Positions 25,347-38,300 of a stretch of DNA of 64,000 nucleotides are shown one piece after another. Made by a program: the position numbers and the translations under genes. The first letter of the stretch is position 1. Each line of letters starts with the position of its first letter. The stretch spans positions 446,556 through 510,555 of the forward strand of contig VXAY01006707.1 of assembly GCA_013399855.1 (NCBI GenBank), given 5' to 3'. Below the pieces are notes generated by a model. It had not been told where the DNA came from and searched no databases. It saw only the letters and a list, made by a program, of their open reading frames with translations. Source of the DNA: Oxyruncus cristatus. Taxonomy: Eukaryota; Chordata; Aves; Passeriformes; Cotingidae.

Positions 25347-25585
25347 GCTGGCACATGCTCACGCTGGAGGACTGAACCCAGTAAGGGAGTGATCCCCCCC
25401 GAGACCGAGGTGTCTGTGATTGTCACAGCAAACCTCGATGACACGGGGAAGTTTGAGGACAAGCTGAAGCTGTTCATTGAGAACAGCCACGTGAACATCA
25501 CCATAGTCTGGGTTGTGGGCATTGGCACCACAGTGGTCACCAACAAACTGTTCACTCCAGAGCTCAAGTTGGGACCCCACTCCAG
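25347..25585 (+). CDS. HYDIN: HYDIN exon, ASH domain
   Basis: It starts in phase 0 after TTGTCTTACAG and ends in phase 2 at GTAGGA. Conserved pieces are GVIPPETEVSV, TANLDDTGKFED, FIENSH, GIGTTVV and FTPELKLGPHS. These match mammalian MVPPETDV, TANLNDT, DIENS, GTGSTIV and FAPELNLGAHF. Codons are intact throughout. Confidence 0.92.
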
Positions 25586-27832
25586 GTAGGATCTCTCTCA
25601 GCTCCTGTTTCTCCCATGGGCTCAGCAAGGAGCAGTTTTGCTCTAATCCTTCAGGCTAAATCTTTTTCAATGCCAGCTCTGATTCCTTTAGAAACGCATG
25701 ATGGCAAGTTGAGAGTTTTTAGATAAAGCCACCAAAATAGAATCCAGTTGCTAAATTGTCACTGAATTGTCTTTCGTTCTAATACATTTATTTCCTCACT
25801 TTATCAAGTAACAATTTGGAGGAAAACAGCAGGTCCCAGCAGCCTCTGGCTGGAAAATGCTACATTACCAGTATAAACATATTTCTCTCTGCAATAATGT
25901 TGCTTGCTTTTCCGTTCCCGATGGAGTATCATCTCGCAACAGCGCAAAACCTTGGCAGTGGCTTCCTGGCAGCTCCTCGGCTAAATGAATGGTGCAGTTT
26001 GATTTCCCCTCTGCCTGGGAGTCCGGGAGGAGCAGCAGAATTTCTCTGCCCTGTGATACCCCCCCGATTGTCCTTCCTACTAAAGGGCTGTGCTTTATTA
26101 GACATAGTGGCTCTTTCCTCCTTTGCTCTGCTGCCCCCTTGTCTCCTCCACAGCAGAAGCCTGAGGCACAGAGGAGCAAAGGTGGCTGCAGGACCAGCTC
26201 CAAAAGGGACAGGAAAGGTCCGCTCAGGGAGGTTGGGTGGGATACGCTGGGAGTGTGAATTCACAGAGCTGAGCTTGCAGGAGGGGCTTCATTCATCCTA
26301 ATGGCTGTGTCTGAAACCAGGCACGTTCTTGTAAACAGGAGAAAAAGAAGCCTTTTCAAAGTGCTGTTTGCCTTGTGCTCTTGGGACGGGAAGAACAGTC
26401 TTCTTGATGTGCCTGTTCTTTGCCCTGGCTGCGAAGAGGGTCCACAGTGCACCCAATACCCAAATTTTTGGGGTAGAAAGAGCAGGTTAATCCTACCTTA
26501 GGCGTTTAGAGGTTAAATATGCACCCACCAGCCATGCACACAAGCAGGGACTTTGCAGGGAGGTGGGTGCTGGTCCTGTACTCTGTGCAGCCACAAACTG
26601 GCTACAAAACAGAGGGGACAATGCCAGTGTGGCTGGTGTTGTCATCCTCTGCCCCCTTCCCATCGGTGCCTGCAGGCCTGGTTTGGGGTTGTTGCCAGTG
26701 CTGTCAGCTCAGAGCTACCACCCGGTGAGCTGGGATGGGACCCGGGGAACAGCTCCAGTGAGTTGGGTGTTCCCAGAGCCACCAATTCTGCATCCACCCG
26801 GGGCTTCTCCGAGCTTTCATCTGTTGCTGTCCCCAACAGAAACCGTTTCATACTAAGCTTGTACACATTTGTTAAGAGCCTGTTTCAAAGCAAGCTTTTT
26901 CCATACCATCCCTCCTGTGTTTGTACGGAGCTGCTGGCAGCAGACCTGTGCTTTGCCAGCCACATAATCTGTGCCTTTCAAAAAACCAATAACTTTTCCA
27001 GGAACAATTTGTTTCCTGGCCATGCTCAGATTTATTGAGAATAAAATAATGGCTCCAGACTAGCCTGCAGTTAGTGTTTCTTTACATGAAGGAATCAATT
27101 TCCATTGAACATTCATTTTGTTTTCTGTCTAGCTGGAGTTATTCATCTCTTCTGGTCACTCTGCTCCCTCAGTAGCTAGACCTGGTCTTGCTGCCATCTT
27201 CATACTGGGGAAACTTCTGTTGATCCCGTGTTCCCACAGGGCATTTCTCTTCCTAAAACAACAAACACAGCTACTCTGTACAGGCAAAAGATGATCTGTT
27301 GGGAGCAATGAGGGTTGGATGCTCTCTAAGAGCTGGGGGGTTGAGGTGGATAACATGGGTGCCAGGGCAGGAGCCCCACCAGCAGGGCAAGTGGTGCCCA
27401 GATCATGAGATGAGTCCCTGGACCCTGCAGCTCCCCAGTAGCATCCTCAGAGGATGCTGCCACCTGAGGCAGCACCTCGCCAGGAAAAAGTGGAACAGCA
27501 GCAAATCTGTTCCTCCGTCTGCTTGCAGCTGGGACTGGCCAGCTCGGTGTCTGGTACAGTGAGACCCCGGAAAAACCCTCAGTGTTAAGCAGCAAAGGCT
27601 GGTGATGGTCTGAGATGAGGCAGCAACTGAGAAGATCCTTTCCATGAAGCTTTTCCTGGCTGTGCACACACAGAGCAGCTGCTGGGTGGTGATGAATTTA
27701 GGGGCAGCCAAGGCCTGGCTGTGGCTGAAGCTTTGAGCTCAGGTGGCCTTTTTGGTGGAGGTTTTAGTGCTGAGTGTGCACTCAGGGAACTCCATCAGGG
27801 TGCTGCTGATGCCATCTCTGCTTCTCTTCCAG
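25586..27832. other. HYDIN intron, 2.2 kb
   Basis: It joins directly consecutive parts of the protein (…GPHS / LTPCSYRF…). Nothing else was recognised. Confidence 0.75.
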
Positions 27833-28079
27833 CCTCACTCCCTGCTCTTACCGGTTCAAAATGACAAACAAAGGGCGACACACCCACCAGCTGTTCTGGA
27901 CCACCGAAGGTTTCAGCATCTCTCAGCAGCGCCGTGCCCTCGGTGCCGCCAAGGGCAAAGACACCTCCCAGATCCCCAAACCTGCCAGCCCCGTGTTTAA
28001 GCTGCAGCCGCCGCAGCTGGAGCTGGTGCCGGGCCAGACCAAGGACGTGGTGCTGGAAGGCTTCTCCAGCACTCCCCAG
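27833..28079 (+). CDS. HYDIN: HYDIN exon, ASH domain with basic loop
   Basis: The acceptor is TCTCTTCCAG and the donor GTGAGG. The first base completes a Ser codon from the previous exon. It reads YRFKMTNKGR, HQLFWTTEGF, a basic low-complexity stretch, then SPVFKLQPPQLELVPGQ and VVLEGFSSTPQ. Mammalian equivalents are FKLINKGR, QQLFW, SPVFHLHP..MELYPGQ and VILEGYSATP. It ends in phase 0. Confidence 0.92.
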
Positions 28080-29234
28080 GTGAGGTCCCACCAAGGGCTG
28101 AGCCTTTCCCATCAGACCCCCTCCACTGGGGCTTCTCCTGCAGCCCCTTGACATTTGCCTGGGAAAAGGAGCAAGTGCCTTCAAGAAACTGTTCTAAGGC
28201 CACAAGTTTCCATGGCAGCACCAGTGGCTTTCCTTGCTGGCCCCCATCAGTTGCTAAGGCTTTTCTGTGTTTCCATAGCTACCACAACCCAGTGCTGATC
28301 CCAAAATACAGGCTGAAGGAAATATTGGTCCTTCAGGGCAAACAGGAGGTTACCAGTGTCGTGCGCTGAGGCAGAAAGGAAGGGCAGAGGAAAAAAGTTC
28401 CACTTAGACTGAGAGCCCAGGCAGAAAGTGCCACGTGCTTTATCCAGGGAAAGCAGGGAGTAAAACAAAAGCCCTGTGAAGGGAGGGAGTGTCTGGGAGC
28501 AGCATCACTTGTCCTCTGCAGACAAACGTGGGCAGAGGGCTGGTCTAGCCCTGAGTCCTGGAGGAGGAAAACCAACACTGTGTCAGCTCTAATGATCAGT
28601 GTGATGTTCATCCACGTGGGAAACTGTTCCCAGAGATCATTATAATTGACAGCTTGACTTTTGTCAATATTTCCATAACTGCTCCCCAGTCTCTCAGCCA
28701 GCCCTGCAGTCCCAAGGGCAGCCAGGTCTTGCAGCACTCTTGGAAAGCAGCTCAGAGGGGGCGTTTTTAGCAGGACCTTGGGGTGTTCTCCTCCCTGGAC
28801 CTTTCCTTCCAGGGGAAATACAACTCTGCAGAGAAGCTGCCACCTAACCCTGGTGTGCATTCCCTGGCTCCAGGACCACTGGGCACAGATGTGGATGTGA
28901 AATGTATCTGCATGAAACTCCTGCTGAGACTGGTGTTCTGAAAAGTGTTTTAATGGGTTGCCTCAGTGGTAGCTTGAGAAAGACTTGCTCAGTCACCAGC
29001 ATTAGGACTGTCCATCTTCAGTTCTGAGCCCAAGGTTTTGCTGAAGAGGGAAAAGGGTTCTAGAAAGGAAACAGAGTGACCAGAGAACTGGTGAGGATGT
29101 CTTGCCTGGAAATCCAAAAGGGCATCTGTGAGCTCAGTGTGGCTGCCTGGCTCCTGCAGTCAGAGCCAAGACCCTGGAAGTGTGTTTCCACCTTCCTTGG
29201 GTCTGAAGAGCTTCATAGTCTCTTCATCTTGCAG
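28080..29234. other. HYDIN intron lacking an expected exon
   Basis: Both flanking exons are phase 0 here. About 90 residues that mammals place at this point (landmarks KLVCHAIIGAQ, VAPLIQLS) are not visible in these 1.2 kb. Confidence 0.5.
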
Positions 29235-29543
29235 CCCATGAAACGGGGGATAGGGGAGGAACTTCATGTCTGCATTGGATTTAACCCGGCTTACAGGAAG
29301 GATTTGCACAGCCGGGTGGCAGAGAAGGCTCTGAGCATGCGGTTCATGGAGCACCCCCACGAGGAGCAGGTCACCGTGCGGGGAGAAGTCCACTTCCCAA
29401 ACCTCCGTATCCAGAGCGAGGCCCTGGACTTTGGCTGCGTCCTGAATGGCACTGAACAAGTGCACTGTGTGGCCATGACCAACTGCAGCCCCATTCCTGT
29501 CCACTACCGCTGGTCGTTCCAGACAGACAGCCGGGGGAACGCC
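29235..29543 (+). CDS. HYDIN: HYDIN exon, last one recognised
   Basis: It starts in phase 0 after CATCTTGCAG. Landmarks are IGFNPAYRKDLHSRVAEKAL, MEHPHEEQVTVRGEVHFPNL, ALDFGCVLNGTE and MTNCSPIPVHYRW, matching mammalian FDPSYRNDL, VEHPQIDSL..RGEVHYPNL, LDFGCILNDTE and ITNCSPL. The donor GTGAGG gives an end at 29543 in phase 0. Homology would carry two residues further to 29548, where the donor GTCGGT is weaker. No later HYDIN exon was found. Confidence 0.88.
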
Positions 29544-32500
29544 GTGAGGTCGGTGCTCCTCTGCCCTCTGCTTGAGGCTCTTCTTCCCGGGGTCCTGTGC
29601 AAGTCCTTTGCAAGGACTGTTTGCCTGGGATCTTACAAAGTCATTTGGAGATTTCCCTGCGGAAATAACAACAACCAGCCGTGGTCAGGCTGGAAGCTCA
29701 GGGAATGGGTGTTTTCCACCAGTTTTATGCTGATGTAGCCCCCACACTAGTTTTCCCTGGAAAAGGAAGTTGCTTTCTCAGACCTCTGTGGCCTGAGGCA
29801 AAGACCACCTTGGTGAAGGGAGTTTTCTGCTGTTAAACCACACACCACCTTCACAAAACAGCTCTTTGGTGTTTGGCAGTGACCAGCAGGTTCTGCTGGG
29901 GCTCTGGGGATGGCTGTAGCTGTGGGTGGGAGCACTTGTCTGAACATCCCTGGGAAGCAGGGCCATCCAGGGCTGGGCTGTGCTTTCCAAGCCCAAATGC
30001 AACCTGCAGTCACACTGGGGCACATCTGTAAACACATTTCTGGCAGTTCCTCCTGCTGTGACCTGTGCAGAGTGCAGAGGTCTGGTCTGGGCAGTTTTTA
30101 TTGGAGAAGCAAATGTTTTTTCCATAATGCCCCAGGAAACTGAGCCCAGTTAACCACTAGGCATTGAAGTGCTGCAGCTGCAAAGAATAGAGCTCATCCA
30201 GAAACACCTTTGTTTGGGGAACTGGGACCTGGCTCAGAGGAGACAACCTCTTGGGAGTTGGAAACTAGCTGTGGTTCTGAGGAGGGCTTGGGGAAGAAGC
30301 CCTGGGCACTGAGGCAGCCCATTCCCAGCTGGGTCTTACCAAGTACCAACAAGCTTTTCGTGTGGCCCTTCTTGATGCACGGCACCATCACGAGCAGACG
30401 CTGGAACACGGAAGAAAGTCTGCAAAAGCAGATGGTGGGAGGTGGAGAAAGAACGAGGGGCAGGGCTGTAAGCTCTGCTTCAAGGCCCCTGTCATCTTCT
30501 GGCAAATTAGATTAGGGTTTAATTACAAGCTAAAGGGGAAATCTAATTTTGATGCTAGAACAATGCATATATTTTATAGTAACAGAGAAACAAGCACATT
30601 CCAGTGAAGCCCATGAGGAATTAATTTCCTCTGAGGCCACTTGTTGGCTGCTTGCCTGTTTCTCTTTACTCCTATTTTTTTAGAACCAATTTAGGGTTTT
30701 GGAAATGGGAATGCTGAATCAGTTTCCAGCTCTTAATCGCCCTATCTCCCACTAAATAGGCTTTGCTGGACCTGAGCCTGCAGGCACTTGCTCTTCCAGC
30801 TGATGCTGAGTCACCCAACTCTGCTGTGTTGGTGGCAGCTGAGGGTCCCAAGCATCTGGCAGGAGAGCAGCCTCTGCTCCAAAGGGTTTAGCATGGCCCC
30901 TTTGCTGGCTCTTTAGCCCTGTTCTGCTCTGCATGTTAATTAATCAGTAATGTATTCTCTCCGGGTCCCTCAACAGCCACCATGTGATTCACTGTGGCAG
31001 AGCTGGAAATGAAGATGGTCTCCAAGCTATTAACACCTCAAATTGCTCATTAGGAGCCCGGCAGAAGGGCAGCATGTCAGATATTATTTCTGGTCCACAT
31101 TAAGCACTGTTGGTGTTCTAAATGTTCAGATCAAACTAACTCAGTCTGACATTGAGGGAATCAAACATCAAGTCTCAGGAAGGTGAGATCAGTAGAATTT
31201 AACCATCCATACATCTAACTTTGCTGGAGCCAATCAGCAGAGACTCCCAGCATCCATTTATTTTGGCCAGGAGAGAAAAATGTTGTTTTGCTGCCTGGAC
31301 AAGACTGTGTGCTTAGATCCTTTTTTTTCCCTTCTATTTGTTCAACCCATTCTTTCCTCTCAGTCTCTGGTCAGAGCTGCTGCTTTGAGCAGAACAATGG
31401 TATAAGCATCATGGTCCAGCTGTGGCTGGGGGGTTGGATGTGCCCAACTCGTGCCAACCCTGTCCCTTCTCCGACTGCTGAGCCATGAGTCTCTCATGGT
31501 TACTCTTTGTCTACACCTACAGGGTTAGAGACAGTCTGAGAAGAGGCTCCCCTCACCCCTTGGACCTTTGACAGCTCAAGGTTGAGTCCAGCCTTTGCAC
31601 CAAGAGGTTTTTCTGTGGTGTTGGAACAGTCCTCCAGAATCGCCCCGCAGGAGATACTGCATGTGGAGTCCAGTTCAAACATTTCATCCTATGTCACCTT
31701 TGAGGCTTCTTCTTGAAGGACTGGTTTGTCCCCTTTCTAAGGGTAGTGACCAGCTCCTCAGCTTTCTTCGTGTTTCCCCTCAGAAGGAAGACATTCAATC
31801 GAAAGCACACTACAAGGATTCTCTCAGAAGCTGCCAAAGGCTCATCCCCAAATGTAGCTGTTCTCCAGGGTTTTCATCCTTTATGAAGCCTTGTCGTTTG
31901 CACTGAACGTTGCTGTTCCTGCATCACCTCTTTGGCCCCCTCATGTGGGACATGTTCCCTCCCTGGGACAGAGCTGACAGGCACCGAGTGGTCCGTGTGC
32001 CAGGGTGGATCAGCAGGGAGCCCTGCACCTTCATGGCACGCATCAAACCCCCTCCGTGTATTATCTGACGTCTCCGGAGAGTGGGAACTTCTGGGCTACA
32101 AATCCAGAGTAATGAATTGCCAGTAGATTCTTCGGGGAAAGGATTTGTTGAGCTAAAGGTGTGGAATATGACTCTTTCCATTCCATCCAGGGTTTTCTCT
32201 GCCAATTTGCTGGAGCCAGGAACGAGCCAGGAGCCTTTCTCCTCCCAAGTAGGTCTTCCTACAGTATCAGTATTATCTTCTGCCTCTGCCCTCTCTCCTT
32301 CCATGTTCCCTGGCAGGGACCCTGCGAGCCAGATCCCAGCCTTGGTGCTGACCAAAGAAACCCCAATTCTGTGTTAGAGTTGATGGGTTTTTGCTTTGCT
32401 GTTTTTATAACAAGGAAGAAATGGAAAATGCAGACAGTGAAAAAGAGTGCAAGACAGAAATGAGACAGCAATGCTCTGTCAGCCACCGGCAGGGAGAGGC

Positions 32501-34399
32501 AGGAACACTGGGAACATCCATCAGAAATGTGCACATGCCCCTGGGGCTGGGGACACTCTCGGATGAGTGACAGTCATGCACACCCCTTTCTTGCCCCCTG
32601 GCGCTTTCAGCTCTATGGGGCAGTAGGTTTTGGGCTCTGGTGACCCCACAGGTGCTATTTCCCTGTTGAAATCCTGTGGGTGACTTAGAAAAGGCGGGCT
32701 GAGTCGTGATGGAAAGTTGCTGAGTGAAGTTGGCAGCAGCAGAGCAGTGGTTTGCTGGGTGTAACAGAGAAGTGGCTCCTGGAGCAAGTGCTGGGTGCTG
32801 GGCAGGAATCACCTCTGGGGTGGCCGTGCAGCTGCTGCAAACAGAGGAGAGTCTCTGTACTCCTGGGCAGAGACACTGGGGAGCTGAAGCAAGGAAGACT
32901 TGGAAAATTGCTACTTGTTCCATTCAGACAGAATGAAAAGTAAGCAAGGTGCTCGCCAAGGAGGGGGTTCTCAGTGAGTGTGTGTTGTTAGCAAGTCTGT
33001 AGTAGAGACACAAAGCCAGACACGAGGTGTGGGACAGTGAAGCTTTGCCAGGACAAAGGTAGGTGCTGATGATTTCCTACTTGCAATGTGTCTGTGAGCT
33101 TCTCTCTCCTCTACCTTCAGCTTGGTGTCACTGTGCACCTTCCCTCTCTGTGCCTCTTCCATCACAGTGCTGCTCTTTTCCCAGCTGGCAAGTCAGCCAG
33201 CCTGCCCAGGGCTGGGCATGGCACCTTCTGGTTGAGCTCATGGGAGCACCACGGCATCATTGAGGCAGGTTCTTCTGCCTCTGGGCTTCTGCCTGCTGTG
33301 AGACACCTGGAGGACACTGACCTGGGACACTGCAATGGAGGGTGGAGTCCAGAACAGCTGCATGGGAGTCATTTAACTGTTACACTTGGGCTTGGGGAGC
33401 CTCAGCCTCCTCCTTTGCACGAGGGTGACAGACCCCGAGAGCTGGACTGGGAAGCAGCCCCAGGGTGTTGGAGGGGCAGACTGAGGGCAGGGGAGGTGAA
33501 GGAGAAAGCCTTGCCTGAGAGAAAAGCACTGCACATCCCAAGGTGCTGTCAGGTGGCTGCCCATCTCCCTGGCTTTGTGCCGTGCCATCAGGACCAACCC
33601 TGGGAGATGTCCATGTGTCACCCTCGCCCTGAGCAGGCTGGGGGGGTTGGGTGGGGATTGCCTTCTGCTTTTAGAGCCAGCCAGCAAATGCTGGCTGGAA
33701 GGTGACTTCTTTTAGCTCTGCCAGCACTGTTCAGCTGCAAACCTGGGGCACAGCCAGCTCCTGCCTTTGCTTTCTGCACATCTTCATTAGCCAAGGCTCA
33801 CAGTGGGAGCCCAAGGCACACTGGCACTGTGAAGGGTGTCCCTCTCCCTATCCATGCTGTTCCACGGTGCTGCCTGGGTGGCTCGTGCTTGAATCCCCTC
33901 TGGGCAGGAGGCACAGGAGGTTCAAGGCCCCTCTCTGCAGAGCTTTACTGTTTGTGAGACAGAAGGTTGATGTTTCTTTTTGGTTTGTTGGTGGGAACAG
34001 CCCTCACTCCATGTGGCAGAGATGAGTAAGGTGACATAATCTTCCAGACTCATTTCTCTTTAATTTCTCCATCTGTTTCTCACCCTTCACTCCACTGCTG
34101 CTTCCTGCAAGATGTGCATCAAACAGCTTTCCCCAAGGGAAAATCCATCTGAAACCCCTGGCATTGCTCTGCCCAAGAGTGCCAATTTTAGTATGGCTGT
34201 GCTCTTTCCTGGTGCATCCCTGTCTTCACAGGGCGGGTGAGAAATCTTTAAACTCTTAGGAGAAAGGGCTCAAGCCCCTATTGCTAAATTTGAACCCAGG
34301 TGCCAAATCTTCATATGTTTTTGGCTGTAAGTCTGCACAGGGTTTTTTGTGCTGATTCCTTCTAGCCCAAGGGGCTTCCTAGTGCAGAGGGGATGGGGA

Positions 34400-34470
34400 G
34401 CCCAACCTAAAACTAAATCACATCACTAAGAGCATTGTCCAGACACTCCTTGAACTCTGACGGATCACCA
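34400..34470 (-). mobile_element. CR1 LINE 3'-end fragment
   Basis: On the - strand it reads the familiar CR1 tail phrase of an exon-like TTCAAGGAGTGTCTGGACAA followed by TGCTCTTAGTGATGTG. Only about 70 bp are clear and the edges are approximate. Recognised from memory of bird CR1 consensus sequences. Confidence 0.6.
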
Positions 34471-35386
34471 TGGATTGTCTTTGCCAACTCAGAGAAGAAG
34501 TAGCAGTTGGGTTAAGGTGAGGACTTTGGGATGTCAGGGATGTGTCACCATCCATCTGTATCTCTTGGCTGGGACAGGGAGGCAGCCAGGGGCAGAGAGA
34601 GGGGGAACCTTTAGCTCTATACAGCACAGCAGCTTGGAGAGGACTTCAGCTCCCAGGAAGATTGAAAGGGGCTTGGCAAAAAGCAGGGAAGCCCAAAGAG
34701 ATGCCCACCCCACAGTTAGTAGTGTGGGATGCTGTGAGAAAGGTTGATTTACTCCCCACTGTGTGCTTCATGTAGCAGAGAGAAGCCAGAATTCCCGGGA
34801 GCTCAGGGACCCCAGGGGTCCCGGTGGGCCCAGCTGCCATGCCTTGCATTTTCGAGATCACCTGACTCAATTAGAGCCGCCTTTCCAGTGGCTCTGCACC
34901 CAGGAGAGTCGGCTTTCTCCTCTGCAGGAAGCCTTTCCAGCTGTGAGCTTGCTTTGCGTGTTCCCTCTTCTGTGGTAACTGTCACCTCCCTCCTGTCTCC
35001 CGGCCTCCATCACCCCTCCCTTGTCCCCAGCAGTCCCTGGCGTCGCCTGGACCCAGCCAATCCTGTCTGGTCATCCCTCTTTCCATCTCCAGGAGCTCTG
35101 TGGGGCTCTGACTGTGAGCAAGTCCTAGGAGTACGCCCGCCTTGCTCTCGGTAAAGCAGGGGGGAGTTACGTTGTGCTCTGTGAGTGACCTTTAAAGTAA
35201 CTCAGCAGTGATGTTAACTTGGCTTTTACACTGGGTAAAAGCCCCCCCCCAGCCTGATTTCTGCCAGGGTGAGGGTCCCTGCTCCTTCTGAGCAAGGGAT
35301 GGACGGACACTCAGCAGGGTGGAGTTTCAGCGGCTGTCTGATTAATTTGGGGATTCGGTCCTAGGAAGTATATTAAACTGGAGCCT

Positions 35387-35399
35387 TTTTTTTTTTTTG
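35387..35399. repeat. Short poly(T) tract
   Basis: A run of 13 T followed by a T-rich stretch. Confidence 0.7.
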
Positions 35400-38300
35400 T
35401 TTTTCATTTTGTGTTCATTACCGTTTCTGCTTTACCTTCTCCTTCCGTTCCCCGTGGTGACCCGCTGCAGGATCCCACCCGAAGGGTGCGCTGGGCTGTG
35501 GCTGCGCTGCCCGCCCAGGGTGCGGAGCATCAGCGTGGGCTGGTGGAGACACCTTCCGGGGTTCAGCAGAAGTGGTCGAGGCAAGCAGGGATGTTTTCTT
35601 TCAGGTGAGGACTTCAGGACATGCTCCATCATTTCGCCTCCCTCCGTTTCCTCGCTCTGCTCCTGGCCCCGTGGTGGGACAGCGATGCCGGCAGGCAGAG
35701 AGGCCGCCAGCCTTGCTGAGAGCTTGTCCTCAGGGTTCAGCTTTTGAGCCATCTCCTGCAGCCTCTGCCCTGAGATGAGGACAGACTGAGAATCTCTCTC
35801 TTTCCATGGCTAGAAGACTTCTGCTTTCCTGTCTGATGCAACCAGGGGCAGCCTGCTGCTCTCAGCTGTTTATGCTCAACCAGATACACTGCTCACCCTC
35901 GCAGCCATACTCTTTGTATTTCCAAGCTCTTAGCGCTTGTCCCCATGAAAACATCTTAAAATGGTGAATGTCCAGATCCTGGCCACACAGATGGCTGGAG
36001 CACATCTCTCCTCCTTTGCTCTTCATTACGGGAGTCAATAGTCTTCTGTTTGCAGAGCTGATTTTTGAAGTAGCTGGTAAGATTGTCGTTGGTGCTGATT
36101 GCTTTAAATAGCACCTCCAAATTACAGCTGTCAGGCTTGTTTAATTTTGAACAAAGACTACAAATTGGATTTATTGTTCGAGATACTGATTTGTTCAGAG
36201 GGACCTTTGGCTGGAGTCTGATGGAGAAGCATTTTTCTGTCTGATAGAGACTCAGGAGCTCACTTGATGCTTTTAAGTCCCCTGACTGCTGTGCAAAGCA
36301 TAAGGAAGGGGAAGACTTAATGGGTAATGTTCTATCATCTGTAAAATCAGTGCAAGCCAGAGTAACTCCAGTAAAGTCAGTGGAGACTAATTCCAGGGCC
36401 ACAACTTGACAAGAGAGGGAAGTACCACTACCTAAGGATGGTCTGCACAAGGACCTGCTGTGCCTTCCTGCAGTGCTGGTTGTGGCTGCTCCTGGTCCAG
36501 CTTAGGTTGGACCAAAGTGGCTGAGGAGCTTTAGTGCCTACACCTTGTAAAACTGGATGAGCTGCATCATGCAGAAATACTCTGGGAGAGGCATGAGCCA
36601 TGTTGGATGGAGCTTGATGGGCCTCAGACCCTCCTCTGGCTCTTCTTGCTGAAAGTGATGACATGATTGAGGCCTGTGTGTCTCAGCAGGAGCTGAGGAC
36701 TCTCAGTGCACCCAAAAAGCAGGTCTTGCAAACACCCTTGAGCTGTCCACGCCTTGCTCCAAAGTCCCCTATCAATCTGCATCTGATTGCCTGGAGGAGA
36801 AATTCAAGGGCATCATAGGGTTCTGTAAACCCGTTTAGGTGCCTCGTGGCATCTGACGAGTGCCCCTGCGTGTGGTCCCTGGGGCCTGGCCAAGGATGCT
36901 GCACACGTGGGTGCTGTGCTCTAGGGAAGCAGCCTTCAGCACTGCTGAGTGTCCAGAAGTTGGCCTCTGTTCTTTTTCAACTCAGGATGTGCCATGAAAC
37001 TCTTGCATTTAATGCAGAGGGGTGGTGGCTTCGGGCACACGTCCTGGGTGCTGGCAGGGGCTGCAGGGACCTCAGGCACTGCCATTACTGCTGTGGGGTG
37101 ACTGGCGGCTCTCACATGGCCTGAGCTGGCAAGGTCATGCCATCCCACGTGACTCTTCACATGTGCTTTGCAGAAGCAGTGTGATTTCTCGCTCCTCTAT
37201 TTTGGGAGGCGGGTGTGGGAAGTGGTGTGAAGCTGTGTCCCGAGCAGGCTCAGAAACCAACACACAGGCTGAGACTTTTTTTTTGGTAACATCTCAGATG
37301 CCGGGAGCATTAGGTGGCACAAGGTTGTCCTGGCCCTTGCAGGGAAGACTCCACTCTCCCTGGTGTCAGTCTGCCCATGCTTCCATTAAATCCCTGTGCT
37401 AATTCCTGGATGCATTTTGACTCATGAGGAGTGGCTGCGTAGGGTGAGAAGGACCCAGAGGGATTGACACCTTGCTGTCAGTCCCTCCAGCTCCAGACTG
37501 ACTTGCTTCTCTCAGGAGGCTCCTAGTCTCAGGTCCACAGTGCTGGTGGAAGCACTTCCACAACCCTTTGGCCCCTCTGCTTTGGGATGGGTCCTCTCTG
37601 CAAGCGGAGGAGCTGCTCTCTGCTTCTTGCCTTCCTCTGCCTTCCAGCCTTGGCCTGCAAGTGCTGAAGGATGCTTAGGAATCCCAGTGATGATGATCCC
37701 AGTGCTCAACAGAGAAAGAACTGTGCAGCACCTGGACTGATGCCGAACATCTTGTTACCTCCCCCTTCCCCTTTTTTGAGACACCGACTTCAGTGCCAGA
37801 ATGATTTCCTTCCCAGAGCTCAGCTTTCAGTGGGCACCTTGGATTCCTTGCCCCCCTTCTTGTGACACTTGCTGTTATTCATTTTGACTTTTCCCTGCTG
37901 GAACAAGTCCCTTGTGGGCTCTGTGCTGCTCAGCAGCAGGGCTTGTTCATCACAACATCTCCTGGTCCTGGCTCCCAGAAGGCTTCCACTTGAAGAGTGA
38001 AAAATGTTGTTGTCTGGGCACCATGGTCCCAGAAAGTTGCCTCGAATCAGTCACTAAAACTAAAGGTGGTGGAATAGATAATTTTGGATCTCTTGGGATC
38101 TCTTGGGGGTTATGATGAGCAGAGCCTCTCATCCAGAAACGAAACTCATCCTTAGATAATAAGCTGCAAAGCTAAAGACAGTTATTCTTTGGGGAGCAAG
38201 TCATGAAAGGGACTGAATGCCCAGCTGGGAATAGAGCATCCAGGTTGTGTTTGACTGTGCAGGGAATACTTGCAGCTCAGCACGCTGACAGGCAGGCACA

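Larger units (their letters stand above)
2299..29543 (+). pseudogene. HYDIN: HYDIN locus, incomplete: eight exons of an early-middle segment
   Basis: HYDIN is a protein of about 5,100 residues in mammals, built of many ASH/MSP-like domains. It forms part of the C2 projection of the axonemal central pair and is needed for motile cilia and sperm flagella. Eight blocks here match it in order, each open in one frame and bounded by AG acceptors and GT donors. Junction phases agree for 2423/8810, 9011/11464, 21488/23325 and 25585/27833. Compared with the mammalian protein as I remember it, about 200 residues are missing between 11644 and 21403, about 165 between 23560 and 25347, and about 90 between 28079 and 29235. 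Nothing recognisable of the C-terminal three quarters, including the P-loop region, follows. The N-terminus would lie before the window. I call it pseudogene-like because of the losses, but the surviving exons have no stops. A rearranged functional gene or an assembly collapse remains possible. Confidence 0.6.

Noticed and set aside
33088..33705. 205-codon open frame on the + strand upstream of VAC14
   Set aside because: Looked at as a possible missing HYDIN exon, but no segment matches and no good splice pair bounds it.
35461..35620. GC-rich block with CTGCAG acceptor-like and AGGTGAGG donor-like ends
   Set aside because: Looked exon-like, but no frame gives a peptide I can relate to HYDIN or another family, so it was not annotated.
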